The translations under genes and the position numbers were made by a program. Source: GCA-2726865 sp050053595 (GTDB lineage: Archaea > Thermoproteota > Bathyarchaeia > TCS64). Taken from it: a stretch of 5,751 bases of DNA. Each line of letters begins with the position of its first letter. The first letter of the stretch is position 1. Location: the NCBI GenBank assembly GCA_050053595.1, contig JASFTK010000098.1, forward strand, positions 1 through 5,751. The letters are read 5' to 3'. This document shows positions 1 through 5,523 of this stretch, one piece after another. The notes under the pieces are model-generated. The model made no database searches. It was not told where the DNA came from and saw nothing but the letters and a program-made list of their open reading frames with translations.

Positions 1-1
1 G

Positions 2-523
2 AAAAACCTCTACAACGAAGTCTCCCAATTCGAGATGCAGGCCGATAAGCTCCGTAGGGAGATGATTGTCAAGCTCACTGAGAGAGATATCTTCCCGACA
101 GAGAGAGAGGATCTGATAGAGTTGGTAAGGGCGGTGGACTGGGTGGCAGACGGGGCCAGGGAGGCGGGGAGGATACTGGTCATCATCCCCTTCGAGGAGA
201 CCCCGGACGAGATGAAAAAGACCACAAAAGAGATCTCAAAAGGACTGATCAGCATCGTCGACATCCTCGCCGAGGCCATCGCCCTCCTCATCGAGGAAAA
301 CCCCAAAGCCCTAGACTTGGCTGACCAAGTCGAGTTACTAGAAGAAGATATCGACGAGCTCTACAGCCTATCCCGGAAGCAGATGGCCACCCTCAAGTTC
401 CCCACCTTTAGTAGAGGAGCGTTGATACTTCTAAGCGAGTTCCTAGATGCTATGGAGACCGTTGCCGACTGGAGCGAGAACACAGCTGACATCGTCAGAG
501 CCATCGCCGTGAGGTCCCTGTGA
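2..523 (+). CDS. DUF47 / PhoU-like family protein, 5'-truncated by window edge
   Basis: This is the C-terminal 173 residues of a DUF47 (PhoU_div, TIGR00153-type) protein. The frame is open to the first base, and residues before the first in-window Met (base 35) still align with the downstream paralogue, so the true start is outside the window and roughly 50 residues are missing. The family forms all-helical PhoU-like bundles, often encoded beside PiT-type phosphate transporters, and is thought to regulate transport. Visible landmarks shared with the complete copy at 1153 are EREDLxELVRAVDW, the IPFxExPDE segment, VELLEED-DELYS, the FPxFS-GALILL stretch, and the C-terminal ETVADW-ENTADIVRA block. 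I count about 57% identity over 173 aligned residues. It is acidic and soluble with no signal peptide seen. Family assignment is secure; the substrate or partner is not. Confidence 0.9.
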   Translation, partial: KNLYNEVSQFEMQADKLRREMIVKLTERDIFPTEREDLIELVRAVDWVADGAREAGRILVIIPFEETPDEMKKTTKEISKGLISIVDILAEAIALLIEENPKALDLADQVELLEEDIDELYSLSRKQMATLKFPTFSRGALILLSEFLDAMETVADWSENTADIVRAIAVRSL

Positions 524-628
524 AGGCAAACCCCACCCTCTAGACACATAGTTGTGTAAAAGCCAATCAATGACTTAGGCGGGTGTTTATTACAACCCTC
601 TCCCATATTACTTGTTAGTGAGCGTTCT

Positions 629-787
629 ATGCAAAGAAAAAAGAGCTCGGAAATAGTTATCGAAAAATCTGTTAAATTGTATGGCTTCACCCCAGAAGAA
701 AAGTCTAATGAAAACCGAAAATGGATGCGTAAGAATGGGTATGACATTAAACAAGTTCAAAAACGGGGTAATCGCGGAAGACGTTAA
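629..787 (+). CDS. Possible small basic protein, 52 aa, unrecognised
   Basis: An ATG ORF of 52 codons plus TAA lies alone in the gap between the DUF47 genes. The product is strongly basic. It has an acidic-aliphatic N-terminal part (SSEIVIEKSVKLYGF), then TPEEKSNENRKWMRKNGYD, then a Lys/Arg/Gly-rich tail (KRGNRGRR), which would suit a nucleic-acid-binding peptide. The first in-frame upstream stop is at 557, and no other ATG, GTG or TTG lies in frame before 629. A TTTATTA element at 586-592 is placed to give a leader of about 14 nt, and a weak GTGAG lies at 618-622. Its AT-rich codon use differs from the neighbouring genes. I do not recognise the family; it could be a chance ORF or a recently acquired gene. 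Confidence 0.35.
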   Translation: MQRKKSSEIVIEKSVKLYGFTPEEKSNENRKWMRKNGYDIKQVQKRGNRGRR

Positions 788-905
788 CCTTAACCAACAT
801 TGGATGTTACCACAGGGAAATACATGAATTTTAGCGTATGAGATGGGTGCATCTTATTCGCGTGTATGGTATCGATGAACGGTGAACATTTTACACACAT
901 CCGCA

Positions 906-914
906 GTATAAAAT
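906..914 (+). promoter_or_regulatory. TATA-like element without an obvious gene behind it
   Basis: The sequence AGTATAAAA (906-914) is a good match to an archaeal TATA box and would place a transcription start near 935. No normal gene follows within the usual distance. The next translational signals are GGGAGGAT (988-995) and an ATG at 1001 opening a 9-codon ORF. It may drive a long-leader transcript of the DUF47 gene at 1153, a small RNA, or nothing. Confidence 0.3.
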
Positions 915-1111
915 ACAGGGTTAACATTTTGAACCCGATTTATGTTAAGTGTGAGTTCTCCCTCTCAAAGTCCTTCAATAGGCGGGTGGGAGGATAAGCC
1001 ATGAACTTGCTAACTCCAGAAGGTTGACCCTGCAGGTGACTGTAGACTACCACGGGGAACAGGTCTTGGTGATGTTGGAGTTTATGTTCTGAACGGAAAT
1101 TATTTGAGGAA

Positions 1112-1120
1112 CATATTTAA
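1112..1120 (+). promoter_or_regulatory. TATA box of the second DUF47 gene
   Basis: CATATTTAA at 1112-1120 follows a purine-rich GAGGAA segment that could act as the BRE. It lies about 33-37 bases upstream of the ATG at 1153. With a start site about 25 bases downstream of the box, the leader would be only about 10 nt. There is no convincing Shine-Dalgarno site next to this ATG, which fits a very short leader. Confidence 0.5.
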
Positions 1121-1152
1121 TCCGACGGGGAAAAGATTACGGGATTAACTCG

Positions 1153-1824
1153 ATGGCTAGAAGACTTTTCGGATGGATTGCCCCCAAGAGAGGCAATAAA
1201 GTCCTTGAGATGGTGGAGGACCACCTCGAACTCACAGAGAACGCTGTGAAAGACCTCTACAGGATGGTGGAAGCCACCGCAGAAAAGGATGAGGTCGAGT
1301 CGCGAAGTTTCTACGACAGTATATCGGAGATGGAGATGCTGGCCGACGACCTTAGGCGCGATATGGTCGATGAGCTCACCAAGGGGGTGATGACTCCCGA
1401 GGAGAGGGAAGACCTGATGGAGCTGGTCAGGGCAGTGGACTGGATCGCTGACTGGTCTAGAGAAGCTAGCAGGATATTGATCTTAATCCCCTTCCAAGAA
1501 GCCCCCGATGAGATAAAGGTAGCCGCCCAGGACATGTGCAAGGCAAACCTAAGGTGTGTCTCAGTCCTCACGGATTGCATCGACCAGCTCCCAAAAGATC
1601 CGAAGAAAGCTCTAAGCCTCGCCAACGAGGTGGAGCTACTGGAAGAGGATCTGGACGAGCTATACAGCATCGCCAGAACCCACCTCGCGAACTTGGAGTT
1701 CCCAGCATTCAGCACCGGCGCCCTGATACTACTGAACATGTTCCTTGACGCCCTGGAAACGGTGGCCGACTGGTGTGAGAATACTGCAGACATAGTCAGG
1801 GCCGTGGCCGTGCGGGTCCACTGA
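1153..1824 (+). CDS. DUF47 / PhoU-like family protein, complete
   Basis: This complete DUF47 (PhoU_div) protein has 223 residues, close to the usual length of about 210-225. The N-terminus (MARRLFGWIAPKRGNKVLEMVEDHLELTENAV) is the typical family opening, with a short basic patch and then the first long helix, which supports the ATG at 1153. Conserved blocks are EREDLMELVRAVDWIAD at about residues 86-102, ILIPFQEAPDE at about 110-120, VELLEEDLDELYS at about 158-170, and the C-terminal FLDALETVADWCENTADIVRAVAV. The charged helices with repeated Glu/Asp are as expected for a PhoU-like metal-binding bundle acting in the cytoplasm or at the inner face of a transporter. It is the second of two paralogues in the same direction, separated by 629 bp. 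No transporter gene is in view, so a phosphate role rests on the family only. Confidence 0.93.
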   Translation: MARRLFGWIAPKRGNKVLEMVEDHLELTENAVKDLYRMVEATAEKDEVESRSFYDSISEMEMLADDLRRDMVDELTKGVMTPEEREDLMELVRAVDWIADWSREASRILILIPFQEAPDEIKVAAQDMCKANLRCVSVLTDCIDQLPKDPKKALSLANEVELLEEDLDELYSIARTHLANLEFPAFSTGALILLNMFLDALETVADWCENTADIVRAVAVRVH

Positions 1825-1843
1825 GGACTAGCGGGGATAAGTA

Positions 1844-1850
1844 GAAAAAT
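1844..1850 (-). terminator. Possible T-tract terminator of the ferredoxin gene
   Basis: On the minus strand a short T-rich run (ATTTTTC, plus-strand 1844-1850) lies about 23 bases past the ferredoxin stop, inside the 48-bp gap to the convergent DUF47 gene. Archaeal termination often needs only such a T-tract. No hairpin accompanies it. The same gap offers no comparable T-run on the plus strand. Confidence 0.3.
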
Positions 1851-1872
1851 TAGAGCGTGGTAGTGACGGGAT

Positions 1873-2079
1873 TCACTCTTCAGTGACCGTTATCGCTTGG
1901 GTGGGGCATGCGCTGACGCAAGCCATGCACAGGATGCAGTCCTCCTGACGCTCAGGAACAGACTTGGGATCATTGTTGTACTCCGGCATGTCAACGATGT
2001 CAAAAACGTTCATCGGGCAGACATCAGCGCATACACCATCTCCGTCACAAACATCGTGGTCTACAACGACTTTGGGCAT
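1873..2079 (-). CDS. Small di-cluster ferredoxin with Asp in place of one cluster cysteine
   Basis: This is a 68-residue low-potential electron carrier with two ferredoxin cluster motifs and many acidic residues. The second motif is complete (C48-x2-C51-x2-C54-x3-C58-P). The first is C11-x2-D14-x2-C17-x3-C21-P, with Asp14 where the second Cys is expected. The N-terminus (MPKVVVDHDVCDGDGVCADVCP) resembles Pyrococcus furiosus ferredoxin and Desulfovibrio africanus ferredoxin III, where Asp14 can ligate or release one iron. By family rules, cluster I would use C11, D14, C17 and C58, and cluster II would use C48, C51, C54 and C21. A GGGG run ends 9 bases upstream of the ATG as a weak Shine-Dalgarno site, and an ATTTAAA box lies about 50 bases upstream. 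It is divergent from korA, which suggests it accepts electrons from KorAB; this is inference. Confidence 0.95.
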   Translation of the reverse strand: MPKVVVDHDVCDGDGVCADVCPMNVFDIVDMPEYNNDPKSVPERQEDCILCMACVSACPTQAITVTEE

Positions 2080-2125
2080 GTTTTTAAACCCCAGCTGTGT
2101 CTCTAAAACCTACTTTTTCGCCATC

Positions 2126-2132
2126 TTTAAAT
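2126..2132. promoter_or_regulatory. TATA-like element in the divergent ferredoxin-korA region
   Basis: TTTAAAT, with the palindromic core TTTAAA at 2126-2131, lies about 50 bases upstream of the ferredoxin ATG. On the minus strand it predicts a start near 2103 and a leader of about 24 nt. Because the core is symmetric it could also serve rightward transcription, starting near 2155. Other AT-rich candidates for the rightward direction are ATAATAAT (2141-2148) and AGTATAAT (2155-2162). Confidence 0.4.
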
Positions 2133-2160
2133 CTTTTCAGATAATAATCTACTGAGTATA

Positions 2161-2313
2161 ATGGGTCATTTTTTCAACGAGGAAAAACGCAACTTTCTTC
2201 AGGGTCTCGATGAACACTCTGAATTTAGCCAATGTTCATCCAAACTCTATCAGAGGGAGGGGTCAACCCAAGAGGCAAGATCTTGCCGAGGGTGTGAGTT
2301 CACTAGGAGATAG
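2161..2313 (+). CDS. Possible 50-aa leader ORF upstream of korA, unrecognised
   Basis: An ATG ORF of 50 codons ends in TAG at 2311-2313, and its stop overlaps the Shine-Dalgarno site of korA. The start of korA follows 11 bases later, an arrangement compatible with translational coupling. The product begins MGHFFNEEKRNFLQGLDEH and has three cysteines (C25, C42, C45), with CRGC near a basic C-terminus. No good Shine-Dalgarno site precedes it, and the TATA-like AGTATAAT overlaps its ATG, so a leaderless start would need an element further upstream. Two perfect inverted repeats lie inside the ORF, so the same stretch may instead be an untranslated structured leader. I do not recognise the sequence. 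Confidence 0.3.
   Translation: MGHFFNEEKRNFLQGLDEHSEFSQCSSKLYQREGSTQEARSCRGCEFTRR
2209..2240 (+). repeat. 8-bp inverted repeat with 16-nt spacer in korA leader
   Basis: GATGAACA (2209-2216) and TGTTCATC (2233-2240) are exact reverse complements separated by 16 bases. In RNA this makes an 8-bp stem with a large loop. In DNA the arms are about 24 bases apart centre to centre, slightly over two helical turns, which could suit a dimeric regulator. Its place between the likely korA promoter and the korA start makes a regulatory role possible but unproven. Confidence 0.45.
2274..2287. promoter_or_regulatory. 14-bp perfect palindrome upstream of korA (possible operator)
   Basis: GGCAAGATCTTGCC is a perfect uninterrupted 14-bp palindrome ending 37 bases before the korA start codon. 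It could be the binding site of a dimeric regulator acting as a roadblock, or a short RNA stem (GGCAA/UUGCC, loop GAUC) close to the ribosome binding site. It also falls within the possible 50-aa ORF, so coding constraint could contribute. Confidence 0.4.
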
Positions 2314-2318
2314 GTGAT
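2312..2318 (+). promoter_or_regulatory. Strong Shine-Dalgarno site selecting the TTG start of korA
   Basis: AGGTGAT is a full match to the archaeal 16S 3' end (AUCACCU) and lies 6 bases before TTG at 2325. An in-frame TAG at 2304-2306 excludes a longer product, and no ATG or GTG occurs in frame between that stop and the conserved GGEAGQG motif. The TTG is therefore the only sensible start. Confidence 0.8.
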
Positions 2319-2324
2319 TATAGT

Positions 2325-4079
2325 TTGCATCCAGATTCTTCCAACGACACAGGGATATCATTTCTAATCGGGGGTGAGGCCGGACAGGGGATAACTAGGA
2401 GCGGCTCTTTACTGGGAAAGGCCTTCGTGAGGGGTGGTTTCCATATCTTCGGTATGAACGACTACCCCTCCATCATCAGAGGAGGACACAACTTCTACGT
2501 CCTCAGGGTTTCAAGTTTAGAGATTAACTCCCATGCAGACAAGGTAGACCTGATCATCGCCCTCAACAAGGAGACAGCCCTCCTCCACGCACATGAGTTG
2601 AGCCCCGGGGGAAGGATAATCCATGATAGCGGGATCGAGTTCGAGGAAAGGGAACTCGATAGAGACGACATTGAGCTATACCCCTTGCCCATGACGGAGA
2701 TCGTCAAGGAGATCGGAGGGGTCTCCATCATGAGGAACACAGTCGGCCTTGGAGCCGCAACGGCGATGGTGGAATTTGATATTGACCACCTTAAAGGGGT
2801 GATCTCTGACGCTTTCGCTGGCAGAGAGAAGATTATAGAATCGAACCATAAAGCCATCGACATGGGTTACAACTATGCTGAGATAAATTTCGAAAAGTTC
2901 AGCACCCTTAAACCTGAGGGAGCAAGCGGAGACCGTATCATGCTGACAGGGAATGATGCAGTGGCCCTCGGGGCTATCCAAGCTGGGTGCAAGTTCTTCG
3001 CCGCGTACCCCATGACTCCCGCCAGCCCTGTACTCCATTACTTGATCTCCAAAGAGCTGGAGACGGGGATGGTGGTGATCCAAGCTGAGAGCGAGATCGC
3101 TGCTATTAATATGACCGTGGGTGCCGCATATGCGGGCGCAAGATCCATGACCGCTACATCCGGCGGCGGATTCTGCCTCATGACTGAAGGTTTTGGACTT
3201 GCGGGGGCTACTGAGACCCCTATCGTGGTGATGCTGGGTCAGAGGCCGGGCCCCAGCACGGGTATGGCGACCTACACGGGACAGGGAGACCTGCTCTTCG
3301 CCCTGAACGCCTCTCAGGGGGAGTTCCCAAGGGTAGTGGTGGCCCCTGGAGATGTCGAGGAGTGTTTCTACTGCACCATCGAAGCATTCAACCTCGCCGA
3401 GAAGTATCAAGTCCCCGCTATTATCCTCAATGACAAATACATAATCGAGAGCCACAAGTCCACCCCGACATTCAACATCGGATCCGTCGGCGTCGACCGG
3501 GGGGAACTGTTGGAGGCGGAGGAGTGGATGGAGGAGGGGGAGTACAAGAGGTTTGAGATAACCGAGACCGGGGTCTCACCCAGGATCATCCTGGGTACAC
3601 GTGGAGCCACCATGCTCGCCAACGGGAACGAGCACAACGAGTATGGTTATACCACCATCGACCCCGTCAGGGTCGTCGAGATGGCTGACAAGCGGTTCAG
3701 GAAGAAAAATTATTTAGCCAAGGAGGTCTCAGGGCTTCACCCGGTCAAGATCTACGGCACAGACGACCCTGAGGTGACCCTGGTAGGCTGGGGTTCCACG
3801 AAGGGGCCCGCCCTTGAAGCCCTAAAACTGTTAGAGCGAGACGGTGTGAGAGCAAGGTTCGTCCAGATAGTCTACATGGAACCTTTCCCCGCAGACCCCC
3901 TCAAAGATGCCTTAGGTACGGGTAAGAGAGTGCTCCTAGAGACCAACGTGACAGGCTTGCTTGGGAGACTGATCATGGAGAAAACTTGCCTCGACTTCAA
4001 CCGCGTCCATCTGAAATACAACGGGAGACCCTTCAACCCGGGGGAGATTGCCAGCGTCGTCAAGGAGGTGCTGCAATGA
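2325..4079 (+). CDS. korA: 2-oxoacid:ferredoxin oxidoreductase, fused gamma-alpha subunit
   Basis: This 584-residue subunit belongs to a thiamine-dependent 2-oxoacid:ferredoxin oxidoreductase, which converts a 2-oxoacid plus CoA to acyl-CoA and CO2 with reduction of ferredoxin. Residues about 10-195 form the gamma domain (POR/KOR catalytic domain, GGEAGQGI at 16-23). Residues about 205-375 form the alpha pyrimidine-binding domain, with YPMTPASP at 228-235 (the YPITP motif, Ile replaced by Met), ESE at 255-257 and RPGPSTG at 307-313. Residues about 480-575 resemble domain II. The segment with NEHNEYG near 435-441 is typical of the fused KorA type also found in Sulfolobus and mycobacteria, usually about 580-650 residues. 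It starts at TTG with a strong Shine-Dalgarno site and overlaps korB by ATGA. The two-subunit form needs no separate gamma or delta gene. 2-Oxoglutarate is likely, but a broader 2-oxoacid range is possible. Confidence 0.93.
   Translation: MHPDSSNDTGISFLIGGEAGQGITRSGSLLGKAFVRGGFHIFGMNDYPSIIRGGHNFYVLRVSSLEINSHADKVDLIIALNKETALLHAHELSPGGRIIHDSGIEFEERELDRDDIELYPLPMTEIVKEIGGVSIMRNTVGLGAATAMVEFDIDHLKGVISDAFAGREKIIESNHKAIDMGYNYAEINFEKFSTLKPEGASGDRIMLTGNDAVALGAIQAGCKFFAAYPMTPASPVLHYLISKELETGMVVIQAESEIAAINMTVGAAYAGARSMTATSGGGFCLMTEGFGLAGATETPIVVMLGQRPGPSTGMATYTGQGDLLFALNASQGEFPRVVVAPGDVEECFYCTIEAFNLAEKYQVPAIILNDKYIIESHKSTPTFNIGSVGVDRGELLEAEEWMEEGEYKRFEITETGVSPRIILGTRGATMLANGNEHNEYGYTTIDPVRVVEMADKRFRKKNYLAKEVSGLHPVKIYGTDDPEVTLVGWGSTKGPALEALKLLERDGVRARFVQIVYMEPFPADPLKDALGTGKRVLLETNVTGLLGRLIMEKTCLDFNRVHLKYNGRPFNPGEIASVVKEVLQ
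4064..4070 (+). promoter_or_regulatory. Shine-Dalgarno site of korB inside the korA 3' end
   Basis: GGAGGTG lies 5 bases before the ATG at 4076, within the last codons of korA. Together with the 4-base ATGA overlap of the korA stop and korB start, it fixes the korB start and implies translational coupling and equal subunit production. It rules out the longer open frame that begins at 3986. Confidence 0.85.
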
Positions 4080-4930
4080 CCACCGTCAAGGACTTGACCA
4101 CAGATCAGAAGATATTCTGGTGCCCTGGTTGCGGCAACTTCGGGATCCTCAACGCGATGAGAAGAGCCCTGGCCGAACTGGGGTTGAGGGCTGACCAGAT
4201 CACAGCGGTGACAGGGATAGGGTGCCACGGTAAGATGACTAACTACCTCAATGTCAACGGGTTCCACGTCATCCACGGCAGGGTCCTCCCCGTCGCCACT
4301 GCCATCAAGCTCTCGAACACGGAGCAGACAGTCATAGGCTTCTCGGGGGACGGCGACTGCTTCGGCATCGGCCTGGGTCATTTCCCTCACGCCGCCCGTA
4401 GGAACCCGGACCTCACCTTGGTAGTCCACGACAACCTCATCTATGGTCTCACCACCGGCCAGACCAGTCCCACCACCAGGAGGGGGCACATCACCAAGAC
4501 CACCCCCAGAGGCGCCTTCGAGGAGGCGGTGAACCCCATCTCGACAGCCCTCGCGAGCAACGCCGCGTTCGTCGCCCGGGGATATGTAGGGGATTTGGAC
4601 CACCTGTCCGGACTCTTCAAGGAGGCCCTGGAGTTCAGGGGATTCGCGATGGTGGACGTACTCCAACCCTGCATCGCATGGAACAGGGTCAACACATACA
4701 AGTTCTACAACGACCGGGTCTACAAAATCGGGGAAACAGACCACGATCCCTCAGACCTGATGCAGGCATACGAGAAGGCAGAGGAGTGGACTGAGCGGAT
4801 ACCGATAGGCGTCATCTACAGGAGAGAGCGCCCGCCCTACAGAGAGTATTTCCCCTTCCTAAAAGGGGACCCCCTGGTGAGACGGGGCACTGACGCAGAC
4901 ATCTCAGAGCTAATGAAAGAGTTCTCCTGA
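4076..4930 (+). CDS. korB: 2-oxoacid:ferredoxin oxidoreductase, beta subunit (TPP and 4Fe-4S)
   Basis: The 284-residue beta subunit binds thiamine diphosphate and one [4Fe-4S] cluster and partners the fused KorA. The four expected cluster cysteines are present: C16 and C19 in WCPGCGN, C50 in GIGCHGK, and C199 in LQPC. K53, three residues after C50, matches the lysine implicated in 2-oxoacid recognition in the Sulfolobus enzyme. TPP and metal binding is shown by GDGDCFGIG (91-99) and HDNLIYGLTTGQTSPTT (118-134). The usual family GGNH-type segment reads GLGHFPHAARRN here, a mild divergence. HGRVLPVATAIKLSN (67-81) is also characteristic. The length is normal for the family (about 280-305). The start at 4076 is set by the Shine-Dalgarno site and the family N-terminus. 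The stop lies 5 bases from the convergent gene's stop. Confidence 0.95.
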   Translation: MTTVKDLTTDQKIFWCPGCGNFGILNAMRRALAELGLRADQITAVTGIGCHGKMTNYLNVNGFHVIHGRVLPVATAIKLSNTEQTVIGFSGDGDCFGIGLGHFPHAARRNPDLTLVVHDNLIYGLTTGQTSPTTRRGHITKTTPRGAFEEAVNPISTALASNAAFVARGYVGDLDHLSGLFKEALEFRGFAMVDVLQPCIAWNRVNTYKFYNDRVYKIGETDHDPSDLMQAYEKAEEWTERIPIGVIYRRERPPYREYFPFLKGDPLVRRGTDADISELMKEFS

Positions 4931-4935
4931 CCCCC

Positions 4936-5460
4936 TCACTCCAGCTCCATGAGCCTACGGGCAGCAACCTCCGCCGCTATCCCACAGACCTTGTAACAAC
5001 CCTCATCACTGTGGCCCCCAGCCTCCAAGAAGGCCTCTCTCTCCTCTGGGTCCCTGATATCGAAGGATCGTCCATAGATCTTGGTCTGGATCTCCGAACA
5101 AAGAGTGGAAGATAGGTGATCTGGGAATCCGAACTCCTCTTCGAGAGCCATTTGGAAGTCATCACTGATCTCATTGGCGACGGCCATAGCCCGTACATAG
5201 GCGGGGGTGTCCTCAATCCTATCCCTGCCATAAGCCAGCCCCAGAGCCATGAGGGCACCGAGGAGTGCGCCACAAGTCTCTCCTCGCCTCGCTACGCCCC
5301 CCGATAATACTGTGGCGGATCTGAATGATTCTTGGTTCCCGATCTCCAACCCTTCCTGGAGGGCAAGTAGGACACTCTGAGAGCACCCGCTATATTGGTC
5401 ATAACCGTGGGCTTTCCTCCGGATCTCTCTCGTCAAACTCTCTTCAATCATAGTCGTCAT
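4936..5460 (-). CDS. C_GCAxxG_C_C family probable redox protein
   Basis: This 174-residue protein has the cysteine pattern of the C_GCAxxG_C_C family (TIGR01909/PF09719 type), described only as probable redox proteins. Visible elements are YSGCSQSVLLAL with C26, the signature GETCGALLGALMALGL with C63-G-A-x2-G (63-68), CSEI with C121, and a C-terminal GCYKVCGIAAEVAARRL with C155 and C159. No signal peptide or membrane segment is evident despite the hydrophobic 65-78 stretch, so it is probably cytoplasmic. A TATA box about 24 bases upstream of the ATG at 5460 predicts a transcript starting at or next to the start codon. An internal ATG at codon 4 is an alternative. It is convergent with korB, with 5 bases between stop codons. 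The proximity to KorAB and ferredoxin hints at a redox role but does not prove one. Confidence 0.9.
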   Translation of the reverse strand: MTTMIEESLTREIRRKAHGYDQYSGCSQSVLLALQEGLEIGNQESFRSATVLSGGVARRGETCGALLGALMALGLAYGRDRIEDTPAYVRAMAVANEISDDFQMALEEEFGFPDHLSSTLCSEIQTKIYGRSFDIRDPEEREAFLEAGGHSDEGCYKVCGIAAEVAARRLMELE

Positions 5461-5478
5461 AGAGCGTGTTCCCTGAAA

Positions 5479-5486
5479 ATTTATAT
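5479..5486 (-). promoter_or_regulatory. TATA box of the C_GCAxxG gene, probably leaderless
   Basis: On the minus strand the sequence reads GATATAAATTTT upstream of the gene, with the ATATAAAT core at 5479-5486 centred about 23-24 bases before the A of the ATG. The archaeal spacing from TATA to start site puts transcription initiation at or beside the start codon. The absence of a Shine-Dalgarno motif in the intervening bases agrees with a leaderless mRNA. Confidence 0.6.
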
Positions 5487-5516
5487 CGTTTGGGCTAGAA
5501 GACGGTTTACCAAACG
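5487..5516. promoter_or_regulatory. Inverted repeat abutting the C_GCAxxG promoter (possible operator)
   Basis: CGTTTGG (5487-5493) and CCAAACG (5510-5516) are exact reverse complements separated by 16 bases. The proximal arm touches the TATA box and covers the expected BRE position of the minus-strand promoter. A protein bound here would compete with or recruit the basal factors TBP and TFB. The position, rather than the arm length, makes this a candidate operator. Confidence 0.45.
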
Positions 5517-5523
5517 GGGTAAT

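Larger units (their letters stand above)
524..1152. other. 629-bp AT-rich intergenic region between two DUF47 genes
   Basis: This gap is more AT-rich than the flanking genes and holds no gene I can name. It contains a weak 5-bp hairpin (ACACA/TGTGT, 544-557) just after the first DUF47 gene and a possible 52-aa ORF at 629-787. After that ORF come a TTAACC direct repeat (785-795 region) and a short AACAT/ATGTT inverted repeat (796-808). There is also a good TATA-like element near 907, a short inverted repeat GGGTT/AACCC (918-936), a Shine-Dalgarno-like GGGAGGAT followed by a 9-codon ORF at 1001, and the promoter of the second DUF47 gene. No tRNA, rRNA or transposase remnant was recognised. It may be the residue of an insertion between tandem duplicates, or a site of small-RNA or small-protein genes. 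Confidence 0.5.

Noticed and set aside
544..557. ACACA/TGTGT hairpin after the first DUF47 gene as a terminator
   Set aside because: It has only five base pairs and is followed by A's rather than T's on the plus strand, so it does not look like a terminator.
361..747. 128-aa minus-strand ORF across the end of the first DUF47 gene and the gap
   Set aside because: Most of it is antisense to well-conserved DUF47 codons. Its sequence has no recognisable family features and no promoter was seen for it.
841..854. AGATG/CATCT 5-bp hairpin in the gap
   Set aside because: Short arms of this kind are expected by chance in several hundred bases, and no neighbouring signal supports it.
948..2301. Ten-base string GTGTGAGTTC shared by the gap (949-958) and the korA leader (2292-2301)
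   Set aside because: A single 10-base coincidence without shared flanks or equivalent promoter position is weak. Nothing indicates a common regulator.
2676..3455. 259-aa minus-strand ORF antisense to korA
   Set aside because: It lies wholly inside korA, with His/Ser/Arg-rich composition and no domain. It is a shadow of the real gene.
3986..4075. Longer N-terminus for korB beginning at 3986
   Set aside because: The extension lies within conserved korA codons and reads as non-family sequence. The GGAGGTG site and the family N-terminus fix the start at 4076.
3872..4744. 290-aa minus-strand ORF antisense to korA/korB
   Set aside because: It is opposite two certain genes with all catalytic motifs intact. 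It is rich in low-complexity Val/Gly/Asp typical of antisense reading of GC-richer coding DNA.
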